From: Burkholderiaceae bacterium
GTDB lineage: Bacteria > Pseudomonadota > Gammaproteobacteria > Burkholderiales > Burkholderiaceae_C
Length of the DNA stretch: 64,000 nucleotides
Assembly (NCBI GenBank): GCA_024235855.1
Contig: JACKLN010000002.1
Location: 310,001-374,000 of the forward strand
Direction of reading: 5' to 3'
Below, one piece after another: positions 42,211 to 50,028 of the stretch (position 1 is the stretch's first letter; each line of letters begins with the position of its first letter). The translations under genes and the position numbers were made by a program. The notes beneath the pieces were generated by a model, which saw nothing but the letters and a program-made list of their open reading frames with translations, did no database searches and was not told the DNA's origin.

Positions 42211-43584
42211 TCAGAAGGTGAAGACGGCGCCGACGCCGAACCAGTTGCCACGCGTGGTCACGCGCGGGTCGACGTTGGTGAACGCGTTGTGGCTGGGCAT
42301 GGACAGCGGCGCCAGACCCTTGCGGTCGTAGTGCACCATGCCGGCCAGGCCGTAGAAGCGGATCCCGTGGCCGAAGTTGTAGTCCACGCCCACGGTGTTG
42401 ATCAGCACGCTGTTGCTCTGGCCGCGCTCGCTGGGGTTGTCGGTGCTGGCCTTGCCCAGGTAGACCATGCCGGTGTTGAAGGCCCACTTGCCGTGCAGGT
42501 AGCGCACGCCGGCCATCAGGTCGGTGGTGCGCGCCGGGTAGCCGGGGTTGGGCACGCCGTTGGCGTCGGTGCCACCCCAGTCGACGTTGAACATGTTGTT
42601 CCACAGGCCGCCGCGGCCGAAGGTGGTGGGCACCGCGTAGGCGCCGCTCCACCGGTTGAAGCGCACGCCGGCGGTGGCCTCGATCTTTGGCGCGAAGTAG
42701 TAGCGCGCCATCAGCTGGAAGATGCCCTGCGACGAGCCACCCAGGATGTCGTCGTCGGCCGGGTTGGTGGTCAGGCCGAAGAAGGGCGCATGGCCCCAGG
42801 ACACCGGCTGACCGTTGCGCGAGACCTGCACCGAGGCGTCGATCATCAGCCCGCCGCGGGTGTACTTGCCCCAGAACTCGAGCATCCAGGGGTCGTTGCG
42901 GTCCCAGCCGCTGGGGCCGGTGTCGTAGGTGGCCTCGAGCACGAGGTCACCGTCCATCACGTCCATGATGCGGGAGGTGTAGCGCAGGGCATGGCCCAGC
43001 AGGGCGTAGCCGGCACCGCTGGACGCCCAGGCGTCGCTGATGCCGAAGTCCGAGGCGTAGGGGAAGTCGGCCACCGCCCAGCTGCGGCTGGTCATCGCAC
43101 CGATCGACAGCGTGCCGTACTCCTCGTGGCGGACGCCGATGTTGCGTTCGTAGATCGCGCCCTCGATGTCGACCTTGCCGTCGCGCCAGCGCTGGCTCAG
43201 CAGGCCCACGGCCATGAAGCCGTTGGGCAGGTCGACCTGCATGCCCAGGTAGGGCTGAAACAGCACAGTGGTGCTGGTGTCGCTGCCGTAGGCCTTGCCG
43301 TAGACGAGCGGGTCGGCCCACTCGCGCTGGCGGTTCTCGTTCGGTTCCTTCTGGCACTCGTCGCAGACGTTGCTGCCCCGCACCATTTCCGCCTTGGCAA
43401 AGCCGGTCAGGGTGAAGAAGGGGCCGATGTCCACGGCCGCGGCCGGGAAACAGGCGGCAGCCGCCGCGACGACGACGGCCAGGCGCCTGAGCGAAGCGCC
43501 GGTGCGCGGCGAGGGCCGGCGCGGCGCAGCCTGGCAGGGCCGGGTGAGGGGCGAGGAGGCCGGGGGGAGAGAGCGTACGTGCAT
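42211..43584 (-). CDS. Outer-membrane porin/beta-barrel protein of the glucan operon
   Basis: This 457-residue protein has a long N-terminal export signal (RRLAVVVAAAAACFPAAA) and then many alternating amphipathic strands with aromatic girdles (VLFQPYLGMQVDLPNGFMAV, FWGKYTRGGLMIDASVQV, LMAGVRYLHGKWAFNTGMVY), ending in FGVGAVFTF with C-terminal Phe. This is the signature of an outer-membrane barrel. Two Cys (NVCDECQ) may form a loop disulphide. As first gene of the GH17-GH30-phosphorylase-transporter operon, passage of glucan oligosaccharides is the likely role. No specific porin family is recognised with certainty. Confidence 0.8.
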   Translation of the reverse strand: MHVRSLPPASSPLTRPCQAAPRRPSPRTGASLRRLAVVVAAAAACFPAAAVDIGPFFTLTGFAKAEMVRGSNVCDECQKEPNENRQREWADPLVYGKAYGSDTSTTVLFQPYLGMQVDLPNGFMAVGLLSQRWRDGKVDIEGAIYERNIGVRHEEYGTLSIGAMTSRSWAVADFPYASDFGISDAWASSGAGYALLGHALRYTSRIMDVMDGDLVLEATYDTGPSGWDRNDPWMLEFWGKYTRGGLMIDASVQVSRNGQPVSWGHAPFFGLTTNPADDDILGGSSQGIFQLMARYYFAPKIEATAGVRFNRWSGAYAVPTTFGRGGLWNNMFNVDWGGTDANGVPNPGYPARTTDLMAGVRYLHGKWAFNTGMVYLGKASTDNPSERGQSNSVLINTVGVDYNFGHGIRFYGLAGMVHYDRKGLAPLSMPSHNAFTNVDPRVTTRGNWFGVGAVFTF

Positions 43585-43603
43585 GGGTTCAGCCTTGACA
43601 GCG

Positions 43604-43672
43604 TGAAAGCGCTTTCAAAGGATAGTTCCCCCGGCCCGTCAACGTCAACGCCATGGGCCTGCGTGATTACCC
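43604..43672 (-). promoter_or_regulatory. Promoter, operator and upstream element of the porin-GH17-GH30-phosphorylase-MFS operon
   Basis: Minus-strand -35 TTGACG (43643-43648), 18 nt, -10 TATCCT (43619-43624), followed at once by the perfect operator TGAAAGCGCTTTCA (43604-43617). The layout is the same as at 21874-21918. GATTACCC (43665-43672) lies upstream of the -35 and repeats the GGGTAATC element of other promoters. Confidence 0.78.
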
Positions 43673-43710
43673 TTGGTTGCGTGATTTCGACCCGGCCTGA
43701 CGGCGGATCC

Positions 43711-43752
43711 GGGTAAACCAGATGTTGCTGTGAAAGCGCTTTCATGCAGAAT
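43711..43752 (+). promoter_or_regulatory. Promoter and operator of the GH81 gene
   Basis: The perfect palindrome TGAAAGCGCTTTCA (43731-43744) lies between a -35-like TTGCTG (43725-43730) and a -10-like CAGAAT (43747-43752), where a bound repressor would block polymerase. GGGTAAACC (43711-43719) just upstream is a variant of the shared GGGTAATCC element. The divergent porin operator is 127 bp away centre to centre, about twelve helical turns. Confidence 0.68.
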
Positions 43753-43787
43753 CTTCGCACGTTGTCGCGATTGCAAGGAGTCCGCGC

Positions 43788-46082
43788 ATGATCTGGTCGA
43801 GCCTCCGCCGCCTGGCGCCCTGGGTGGGTGCCGCCGCCCTGGCGCTGGGTCTGTCCGCCCAGGCGCAGCCCGTCAAGCTGGGTGCTGCCACCTACTTCCT
43901 GGCGCCCAAGGGCAGCGAGGCCCGCCCGCCGGCGGCGCCGTTCCGCACCGAGGCCCTGCTGAAGACGGCAGCACAGACCAACCAGTGGTACAGCACGCTC
44001 ATCTTCAACGAGACGCCGGACCCCATCTATGCGATCCCGGTCAGCGTGCGCACGGTCAAGGCCGGCCTGGAGTTCTCGCTGCCGGTGAAGACCATCGTCC
44101 CGAGCGAGCGGCTGGACGTGGAGGTGCACTACCCGCATGCCGACCCGCTGCTGATCGCGCCGACGGCCTTCGAGCCGGGGCAGGCCAAGCTGGCCAAGGC
44201 CAACGACTGGTCGATCGACATCTCGTTCGCACGCGGCGCCGACGACATGCGCGTGACCGTGGCCCATGGCAGCCCGTACGCGCAACTGCGCCTGACGCGC
44301 GGCGACCTGCGCGTGACGCTGCCCGCCGCCGGCGAGCGGCTGGACGACGGCCAGGACCCGCGGGTGCTGGCGCTGAAGGTCGGCCCGCGGGCCTATGCCC
44401 TGTTCGGCCCGAGCGGCGCCCGCTGGGAGCGCACGTCCGACACCGTGTGGGTGGCGCGCATGCCGGCCGGCGCCAGCCATGCCGCCGTGGCGGCCTTGCC
44501 GGATGCGACGCCGGCGTCGCTGAAGCTGCTGGCCGAGCACGCCTGGGCGTTCCTGGAGGAGACCCGCGTCGACTGGCGTTACGACCCGGCGGCCAGCCGC
44601 GTCGAGACGCGCTTCAGCACGAAGACGAAGGCCATGGAGGGCAGCCAGGCCACGCCGCTGCTCGGGTTGTACCCGCACCACTGGTTCCGTAACGCCAGCG
44701 TGGCCGGCCGTCTGGGTCCGGCCTACGACACCATCCGAGGCAAGCTGCACCTGCTCGCCGCCCCCGAGTTCACCACCACCGCCACCTACGCCAGCTTCGT
44801 GCCGCGCTGGCCGGCGGTCGGCCCGTCGAAGTTCAGCGACACGCTGGCCGACGTGATGAAGAAGGACGTGCGTGACGCGCGCCGCCTGCTGCTGGTGGAA
44901 GGCGAGGGGCCCTACTGGCAGGGCAAGGGGCTGCAGCGCCTGGTCAAGCTGATGGACGTGGCCGAGGCGCAGGGCGACATGGCCGCGCGCGACGCCCTGC
45001 TCGAGCGGCTCAAGGAGCGTGTCGAGGAATGGTTCTCCGGCGAGAGCCGCAAGACCTACTTCGTGCACGACAAGACCCTGGGCACGCTGCTGGGCTACCC
45101 GGAGGAGTACTTCAGCGTCGTGCAGATGAACGACCACCACTTCCACTACGGCTACTGGATCCGCGCCATCGCCGAGATCGGTCTGCGAGACCCGGCCTGG
45201 GCGGCCAAGGACCGCTGGGGTGGCCTGGTGGACCTGCTGGTGCGCGACATCGCCGGCACCGAGCGGGGCGGCAGCGACTTCCCGTTCCTGCGCAACTTCG
45301 ACCCCTACGAGGGTCACTCGTGGGCGTCGGGCATCGGCCTGGGCCCCTGGGGCAACAACCAGGAAAGCTCGTCGGAGGCCATCAACGCCTGGGCAGGCCT
45401 GATCCTGTGGGGCGAGCTGCACGGCGACACGGCGCTGCGCGACCTGGGCATCTGGATGTACACGACCGAAACCGAGGCCATCCAGCACTACTGGTTCGAC
45501 ATCCATGGCCTCGTCTTCCCGCCCGAGTACAAGCACGTGGAGACCAGCATGCTCTTCAGCGGCAAGTACGCCCACAACACCTGGTGGACCGACGAGCCGC
45601 GGCAGATCAAGGGCATCAACCTGCTGCCGGTGACCACGGCCTCGGCCTACCTGGGCCGCTACCCGGAGTACATCGCCAAGAACCTGGGCACGCTGGAGTC
45701 CGACGTGGCCACCTGGCTGGGCCGCGGCAAGAACTACGGCCGCCTGCCCAAGGACATCTGGGGCGACATCTTCGGCAAGTACCTGGCCCTGGCCGACCCG
45801 GCCAAGGCCCTGGCCGGCTGGGAGCGCTGGGGTGCGGTGGAACTGGGCGAGACGCGCACGCACACGCTGCACTGGATGCTCAGCCTGCAGCAGATGGGCA
45901 CGCCGGACTTCAGCGTCACCGCGGACAGCACCTTCTACGCCGTGTTCCGCAAGCCAGATGGCACGCGCACCCACCTGGCCTACAACGCCAGCCGCGCGCC
46001 CATCACGGTGCGCTTCAGCGACGGCAAGTCGCTGAGCGTGCCGCCCGGCGAGCTGGTGTCTTCGGCGCCGGCCGCCCGCTGA
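43788..46082 (+). CDS. GH81 endo-1,3-beta-glucanase, secreted
   Basis: This 764-residue protein has a signal peptide (to about SAQAQ, residue 27) and the complete GH81 fold: NQWYSTLIF near the N-terminus, LYPHHW, catalytic-domain motifs NDHHFHYGYW, YEGHSWASG and GNNQESSSEAINAW with the paired Glu at E526 and E530, and YPEYIAKNLG. GH81 enzymes are endo-acting laminarinases for long beta-1,3-glucans. It is the only secreted, non-lipidated glucanase here and is a single-gene unit with its own operator, so it likely makes the first cuts in polymer. Confidence 0.96.
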   Translation: MIWSSLRRLAPWVGAAALALGLSAQAQPVKLGAATYFLAPKGSEARPPAAPFRTEALLKTAAQTNQWYSTLIFNETPDPIYAIPVSVRTVKAGLEFSLPVKTIVPSERLDVEVHYPHADPLLIAPTAFEPGQAKLAKANDWSIDISFARGADDMRVTVAHGSPYAQLRLTRGDLRVTLPAAGERLDDGQDPRVLALKVGPRAYALFGPSGARWERTSDTVWVARMPAGASHAAVAALPDATPASLKLLAEHAWAFLEETRVDWRYDPAASRVETRFSTKTKAMEGSQATPLLGLYPHHWFRNASVAGRLGPAYDTIRGKLHLLAAPEFTTTATYASFVPRWPAVGPSKFSDTLADVMKKDVRDARRLLLVEGEGPYWQGKGLQRLVKLMDVAEAQGDMAARDALLERLKERVEEWFSGESRKTYFVHDKTLGTLLGYPEEYFSVVQMNDHHFHYGYWIRAIAEIGLRDPAWAAKDRWGGLVDLLVRDIAGTERGGSDFPFLRNFDPYEGHSWASGIGLGPWGNNQESSSEAINAWAGLILWGELHGDTALRDLGIWMYTTETEAIQHYWFDIHGLVFPPEYKHVETSMLFSGKYAHNTWWTDEPRQIKGINLLPVTTASAYLGRYPEYIAKNLGTLESDVATWLGRGKNYGRLPKDIWGDIFGKYLALADPAKALAGWERWGAVELGETRTHTLHWMLSLQQMGTPDFSVTADSTFYAVFRKPDGTRTHLAYNASRAPITVRFSDGKSLSVPPGELVSSAPAAR

Positions 46083-46087
46083 GACTC

Positions 46088-46148
46088 GGGTAATCCAGAA
46101 CATCCATGCGGCGAGACATTGATATGCTGCATGAAAGCGCTTTCAGAT
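46088..46148 (+). promoter_or_regulatory. Promoter/operator of the lipoprotein-barrel-glucokinase operon
   Basis: TTGATA (46119-46124) is a candidate -35; the -10 is poor (TCAGAT, 46143-46148). The perfect operator TGAAAGCGCTTTCA (46132-46145) overlaps the promoter. GGGTAATCC (46088-46096) lies 22 nt before the -35. The start codon used is 90 nt downstream of the operator, which argues against the longer frame starting at 46106 through the operator. Confidence 0.62.
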
Positions 46149-46234
46149 TGCTTCACGCCGGCTGGAGACAGGCTGCCGGCATCTCGATGGATGGCGCCCG
46201 CCGCGCCAGCTCTACACCGACAGGACGAACCACC

Positions 46235-48316
46235 ATGCACACGTCACCTCGCGTTCCTTCCCGCGCCCTGACCCGCAGCGCCGCTGCACTGGCGGTGGCG
46301 GCCCTCGTTGCGGCCTGCGGTGGCGGCGACGTCGATCCGCCGCCGGACACCGTGCCGCCGACCGTCGCCATCACCGACGACGTCTCGGCCGCCACCGCCG
46401 GTGGTGTGGTCACCTTCACCTTCACCTTCAGCGAGGACGTCGGCGAGAGCTTCGTCGCCGAGGACGTGCTCGTCACCGGCGGCACGGCCGGCACGCTGAC
46501 CAAGGTCAGCGACACCGTCTACACCCTGGCCGTGACGCCCCCGGCCGACACCGCCGGCACGATCAGCGTGAGCGTGGCCGCGGCCAAGTTCCGCGATCTG
46601 GCCAACAACGACAACGTGGCCGAGGCCACCGCCACCCAGGCCTTCGACACCCAGACCGCGCCACCGGCCGGTGGCACGGTGCTGGCGAACTTCGACGACG
46701 TCTCGCCCCCGGTGGCCGGCTTCGAGGGCGCGGAAGGCAGTGCCGTGGAAGCCGGGCCGGCCGGTGGCGGCAGCGGCAACAGCTTCAAGGTGCTGCGTTC
46801 GGGCGGGCAGGTCTATGCACTGGGCATCATCGAGACCGCCGTGCCGGTGAGCGACACGCGGCGCACCATTTCCGCCCAGGTCTACTCGCCCACCGCCGGC
46901 ATCCCGATGATCATGAAGATCGAGGGCCCGGATGGCGCCAACTCCGGCGACGTGCAGGCCAACGAGACGGTGGTGCAGGGCTGGCAGACCCTGACCTGGA
47001 CCTTCACCGGGACCGACGTCAGCAAGACCTACAACAAGATCGTGCTGCTGCCCAACCTGGGCACGGTCGACGCGCCGCCCGGGCAGGCGTACTTCTTCGA
47101 TGCCATCACGCTGCTCGATGCCGCCGCGCCGCCGGTGGCCGAAGGCACGGTGATCGCGAACTTCGAGGACGTCTCGCCCCCGGTGGCGGGCTTCGAGGGC
47201 GCCGAGGGCAGCGCCATCGAGGCCGGCCCGGCCGGTGGTGGCAGTGGCAACAGTTTCAAGGTGCTGCGTTCCGGCGGGCAGGTCTATGCGCTGGGCATCA
47301 TCGAGACCACGGTGCCGGTGGCGGCCGACCGCCGCACGATCTCTGCCGAGGTGTACTCGCCGACGGCCGGCATCCCGATGGTCATGAAGCTCGAAGGGCC
47401 CGACGGTGCCAACTCCGGCGACACGCAGGCCAACGAGACGGTGGTGCAGGGCTGGCAGACGCTGACCTGGACCTTCAGCGGGCTGGACGTCAGCAAGACC
47501 TACAACAAGATCGTGCTGCTGCCCAACCTGGGCACGGTGGACGCGCCTCCGGGGCAGGCCTACTACTTCGACACCATCACGCTGCTGGCCGCAGCGGGTG
47601 GCGGCGGTGGCGGCGCGGGCCCGCTGGTCTTCTCGTCGGGCTTCGCCGGCGGTGCCCGCACGGTGGAGGGCGGCGAGTACGGCGGTTTCAGCGGCAGCAA
47701 CCTCGACAACTTCGGCTGTAACGGTGCCCCCGAGAACTGCGGTGGCGGTGGCGACGTGTCGCCGAACGTCGCGGCGGCGGACTCGTACTTCTTCTACTAC
47801 TACCAGACGCCGACCCCGGCCTCGGCCCTGTACGCCGGCATCTACGTGCAGGCGCCGGGTGTCACCGGCGGCCTGAGTGCCTCCGCGGACACCCCGGGGA
47901 TGCAGTTGAACGGCCAGACACAGATCAAGTTCAACTTCAACCCGAACCCGGAGTGGTACGGCACGACGACGAACAACTTCATGGTCCAGTTCGACATGGG
48001 CAAGCTGTACACGGTCAACGGCAACCCCTGCCACATCCAGCTGCGCAAGGTCGTCACGCCCACGTCCGCCGATTCCGCGGCCTACGCCCTGAACCTCAGC
48101 GAGTTCGCCGTGGTGCAGAACTGCGGTGTGGCTGGCCTGACCGCAACCTCGGTGCTGGCCTCCGAGCCGGTGTCGCAGGTGTCGTTCCAGGCGGCCGGTG
48201 GGGGGGCTGCGGTCAGCGACGGTGTGCTGAACACCGGCGCCAACCTGTCGGCCGCCAACGGCGCCGGCGTCTACCCGACCACGCTGGTGATCAAGGGCGG
48301 CATCCGCTTCGAGTGA
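46235..48316 (+). CDS. Surface lipoprotein with Ig-like domain and tandem duplicated module (putative glycan-binding protein)
   Basis: This 693-residue protein starts at the ATG of 46235 (AGGA upstream), giving a lipoprotein signal with lipobox LVAAC (Cys28). An Ig-like domain (VVTFTFTFSEDVGESFVAED) spans about 45-140. Two nearly identical 157-residue modules follow (FEGAEGSAVEAGPAGGGSGN, RTISAQVYSPTAGIPM, WQTLTWTF, NKIVLLPNLGTVDAPPGQAY), then a Gly-rich linker and a 230-residue C-terminal domain (YYFYYYQTP-like aromatic run, FNPNPEWYGTTTNNFMVQFD). No hydrolase motif is seen. The module recurs in the left-edge lipoprotein. Surface beta-glucan binding is inferred from regulon membership. Confidence 0.85.
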   Translation: MHTSPRVPSRALTRSAAALAVAALVAACGGGDVDPPPDTVPPTVAITDDVSAATAGGVVTFTFTFSEDVGESFVAEDVLVTGGTAGTLTKVSDTVYTLAVTPPADTAGTISVSVAAAKFRDLANNDNVAEATATQAFDTQTAPPAGGTVLANFDDVSPPVAGFEGAEGSAVEAGPAGGGSGNSFKVLRSGGQVYALGIIETAVPVSDTRRTISAQVYSPTAGIPMIMKIEGPDGANSGDVQANETVVQGWQTLTWTFTGTDVSKTYNKIVLLPNLGTVDAPPGQAYFFDAITLLDAAAPPVAEGTVIANFEDVSPPVAGFEGAEGSAIEAGPAGGGSGNSFKVLRSGGQVYALGIIETTVPVAADRRTISAEVYSPTAGIPMVMKLEGPDGANSGDTQANETVVQGWQTLTWTFSGLDVSKTYNKIVLLPNLGTVDAPPGQAYYFDTITLLAAAGGGGGGAGPLVFSSGFAGGARTVEGGEYGGFSGSNLDNFGCNGAPENCGGGGDVSPNVAAADSYFFYYYQTPTPASALYAGIYVQAPGVTGGLSASADTPGMQLNGQTQIKFNFNPNPEWYGTTTNNFMVQFDMGKLYTVNGNPCHIQLRKVVTPTSADSAAYALNLSEFAVVQNCGVAGLTATSVLASEPVSQVSFQAAGGGAAVSDGVLNTGANLSAANGAGVYPTTLVIKGGIRFE
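46679..47590 (+). repeat. Tandem 471-bp duplication within the lipoprotein gene
   Basis: Two copies (46679-47149 and 47150-47590) are in frame, 157 codons apart, with long stretches of near identity (for example ACGAGACGGTGGTGCAGGGC in both). The high similarity suggests recent duplication or gene conversion. Confidence 0.88.
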
Positions 48317-48395
48317 GCGCGTGGGCGGCGCGGTGGCCCGGTCCATCGCGCCGTCCGTGCCGGACCTTCGACCGCCACACCGCCAGGACCTCACC

Positions 48396-50027
48396 ATGAC
48401 ATACCTCTTTCGCGTGATCCCCGCCGCGGCGGCGGCCTGCCTGCTCGCCTCCTGCGGCGGCGGCGGCGGTTCGCCGCCGGTGACCGACACCCCGCCCGTG
48501 ACCAGCAGCAGCGGCGTGGCCGTCGACGGCTACCTGCAGTTCGCCACCGTGCTGTGCGACGTCAACGGCAACGGGGTGGCCGACGCCGGCGAGCGCGGTG
48601 CCGGCACCGACGCCGCCGGCCGCTTCGGTTTCTCGCCCGCCTGCGACGCGCCGCTGGTCGTCACCGGTGGCACCAATGCTGACACCGGCCTGCCGTTCAC
48701 CGGCGTGCTGCGCGCGCCAGGGGGCGCCACCGTGGTGTCGCCGCTGACCACGCTGCTGGCAGAAGGCCTGGCGGCGGCCGACCTGCTGGCGGCCCTCGGT
48801 CTGCCGGACGACACCAACCTCGCCACGACCGACCCGGCGGCCTCCACCGACGGCGTGCTGCAGCAGCCCGCGCTCTACCGTGCCACGCTGGCGCTGCAGC
48901 AGATCGTGCAGGGCACCGCCAGCGTGCTGCTGGAACTGGCCGGCGTCGACGATGCCGCCACCCAAAGGGCCGTCTATGCCGCCGTTGCGCGGGCGGCTGC
49001 TGCTGAACTCGCCGCCGACGGGGGTACGCCCCCTGTGCTGAGCAACGGCACGACGGTGTCGCCCAGCGTCGTCGACGCCATCGTGCAGGCTGCCGTGTCG
49101 GCCGTGGCCGGCATCGCTCCGCCGACTCCGGCGGTGAACGCCGCCACGCTGGCCCAGGTGGTGGCCGGCTCGCTGGCCCTGCAGGCCGAGCGCATCCTGG
49201 GCGCGGGGCCGAGCGAACTGACCGCCGTGGTGGCCGACGCCCAGCGCAGCACCGTGGTCGGTGACTTCGTGCGCACCAACGCGGCGCAACTGTCGGCGGC
49301 GCCCGGTGACGGCAGCGCCGCGCTGGCGGCCACGCTGGTCGAACTGGTGGACCCGTACCTGGCGATTGCCGGCGACAGCCTCCGCCTGGTCAACGGCAAT
49401 GCCGTCACCGCGCTGAGCCTGGCCGCCTTTGCCGGTGCCGACGGCATCAGCGTGCCCTGGCCGCTGGCCGAGCCGCTGACGCTGGAGGTCACGCTGGCGC
49501 GGGCCGCGAACTACACGCCGATGGCCGGGCAGAAGCTCAGCGCGGCGGTGTCGATGCAGGAGACGAGCGCCGGTGGCCAGGGCAGCATCCTGGCGCTGAT
49601 CGACGGCGTGGACGTGGCCCGCGTGGGCGACGTGCTGCGCCTGACGGTGCCCAGCACGGCACGGGCACGCGTCTACGGCGTGTCCACCGACGGCCGCCGC
49701 AAGGCGGTGGTGGACTTCGCCAACGGCGTTCGCAACGTCACCGGCAGCTTCGAGACCGGCGGCAACGTCACCAGCTTCCCGCTGGGCAACATCGTCAACT
49801 ACGCCATCAACCAGCTCAGCAACGACTTCACCGGCATCTACGCGCTGCGCGGCAGCTACCGGGTGTCGCTGGTGCTGGCGGGGCTGGACCTGCGGTATGC
49901 CGACGGGTCGCGCTTCGAGGCCGCGAGCCTGACGGTGCCGACCGGCCTGAACAGCGCGGGTGCGGTCACCACCAGCGTGACGGTGGAGGGCCGTGGGCTC
50001 ACGGGCACGATCACGCTGGTCGACTGA
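48396..50027 (+). CDS. Lipoprotein of unknown function
   Basis: This 543-residue protein has lipobox LLASC (Cys20) followed by GGGGGS. Residues 40-130 resemble a carboxypeptidase-regulatory/Cna-B-like surface domain (VAVDGYLQFATVLCDVNGNG, PLVVTGGTNADTG). A long Ala-rich helical part follows, then a beta-rich end (YGVSTDGRRKAVVDFANGVR, YRVSLVLAGLDLRYADG). No enzymatic motif is recognised. It is second in the operator-controlled operon, 79 nt after the tandem-module lipoprotein, so a surface role in glucan capture is likely but unproved. Confidence 0.8.
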   Translation: MTYLFRVIPAAAAACLLASCGGGGGSPPVTDTPPVTSSSGVAVDGYLQFATVLCDVNGNGVADAGERGAGTDAAGRFGFSPACDAPLVVTGGTNADTGLPFTGVLRAPGGATVVSPLTTLLAEGLAAADLLAALGLPDDTNLATTDPAASTDGVLQQPALYRATLALQQIVQGTASVLLELAGVDDAATQRAVYAAVARAAAAELAADGGTPPVLSNGTTVSPSVVDAIVQAAVSAVAGIAPPTPAVNAATLAQVVAGSLALQAERILGAGPSELTAVVADAQRSTVVGDFVRTNAAQLSAAPGDGSAALAATLVELVDPYLAIAGDSLRLVNGNAVTALSLAAFAGADGISVPWPLAEPLTLEVTLARAANYTPMAGQKLSAAVSMQETSAGGQGSILALIDGVDVARVGDVLRLTVPSTARARVYGVSTDGRRKAVVDFANGVRNVTGSFETGGNVTSFPLGNIVNYAINQLSNDFTGIYALRGSYRVSLVLAGLDLRYADGSRFEAASLTVPTGLNSAGAVTTSVTVEGRGLTGTITLVD

Positions 50028-50028
50028 C

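Noticed and set aside
46106..46234. Upstream extension of the lipoprotein gene from 46106
   Set aside because: It would translate through the promoter and operator and bury the lipoprotein signal 43 residues inside the protein; the ATG at 46235 has AGGA upstream.
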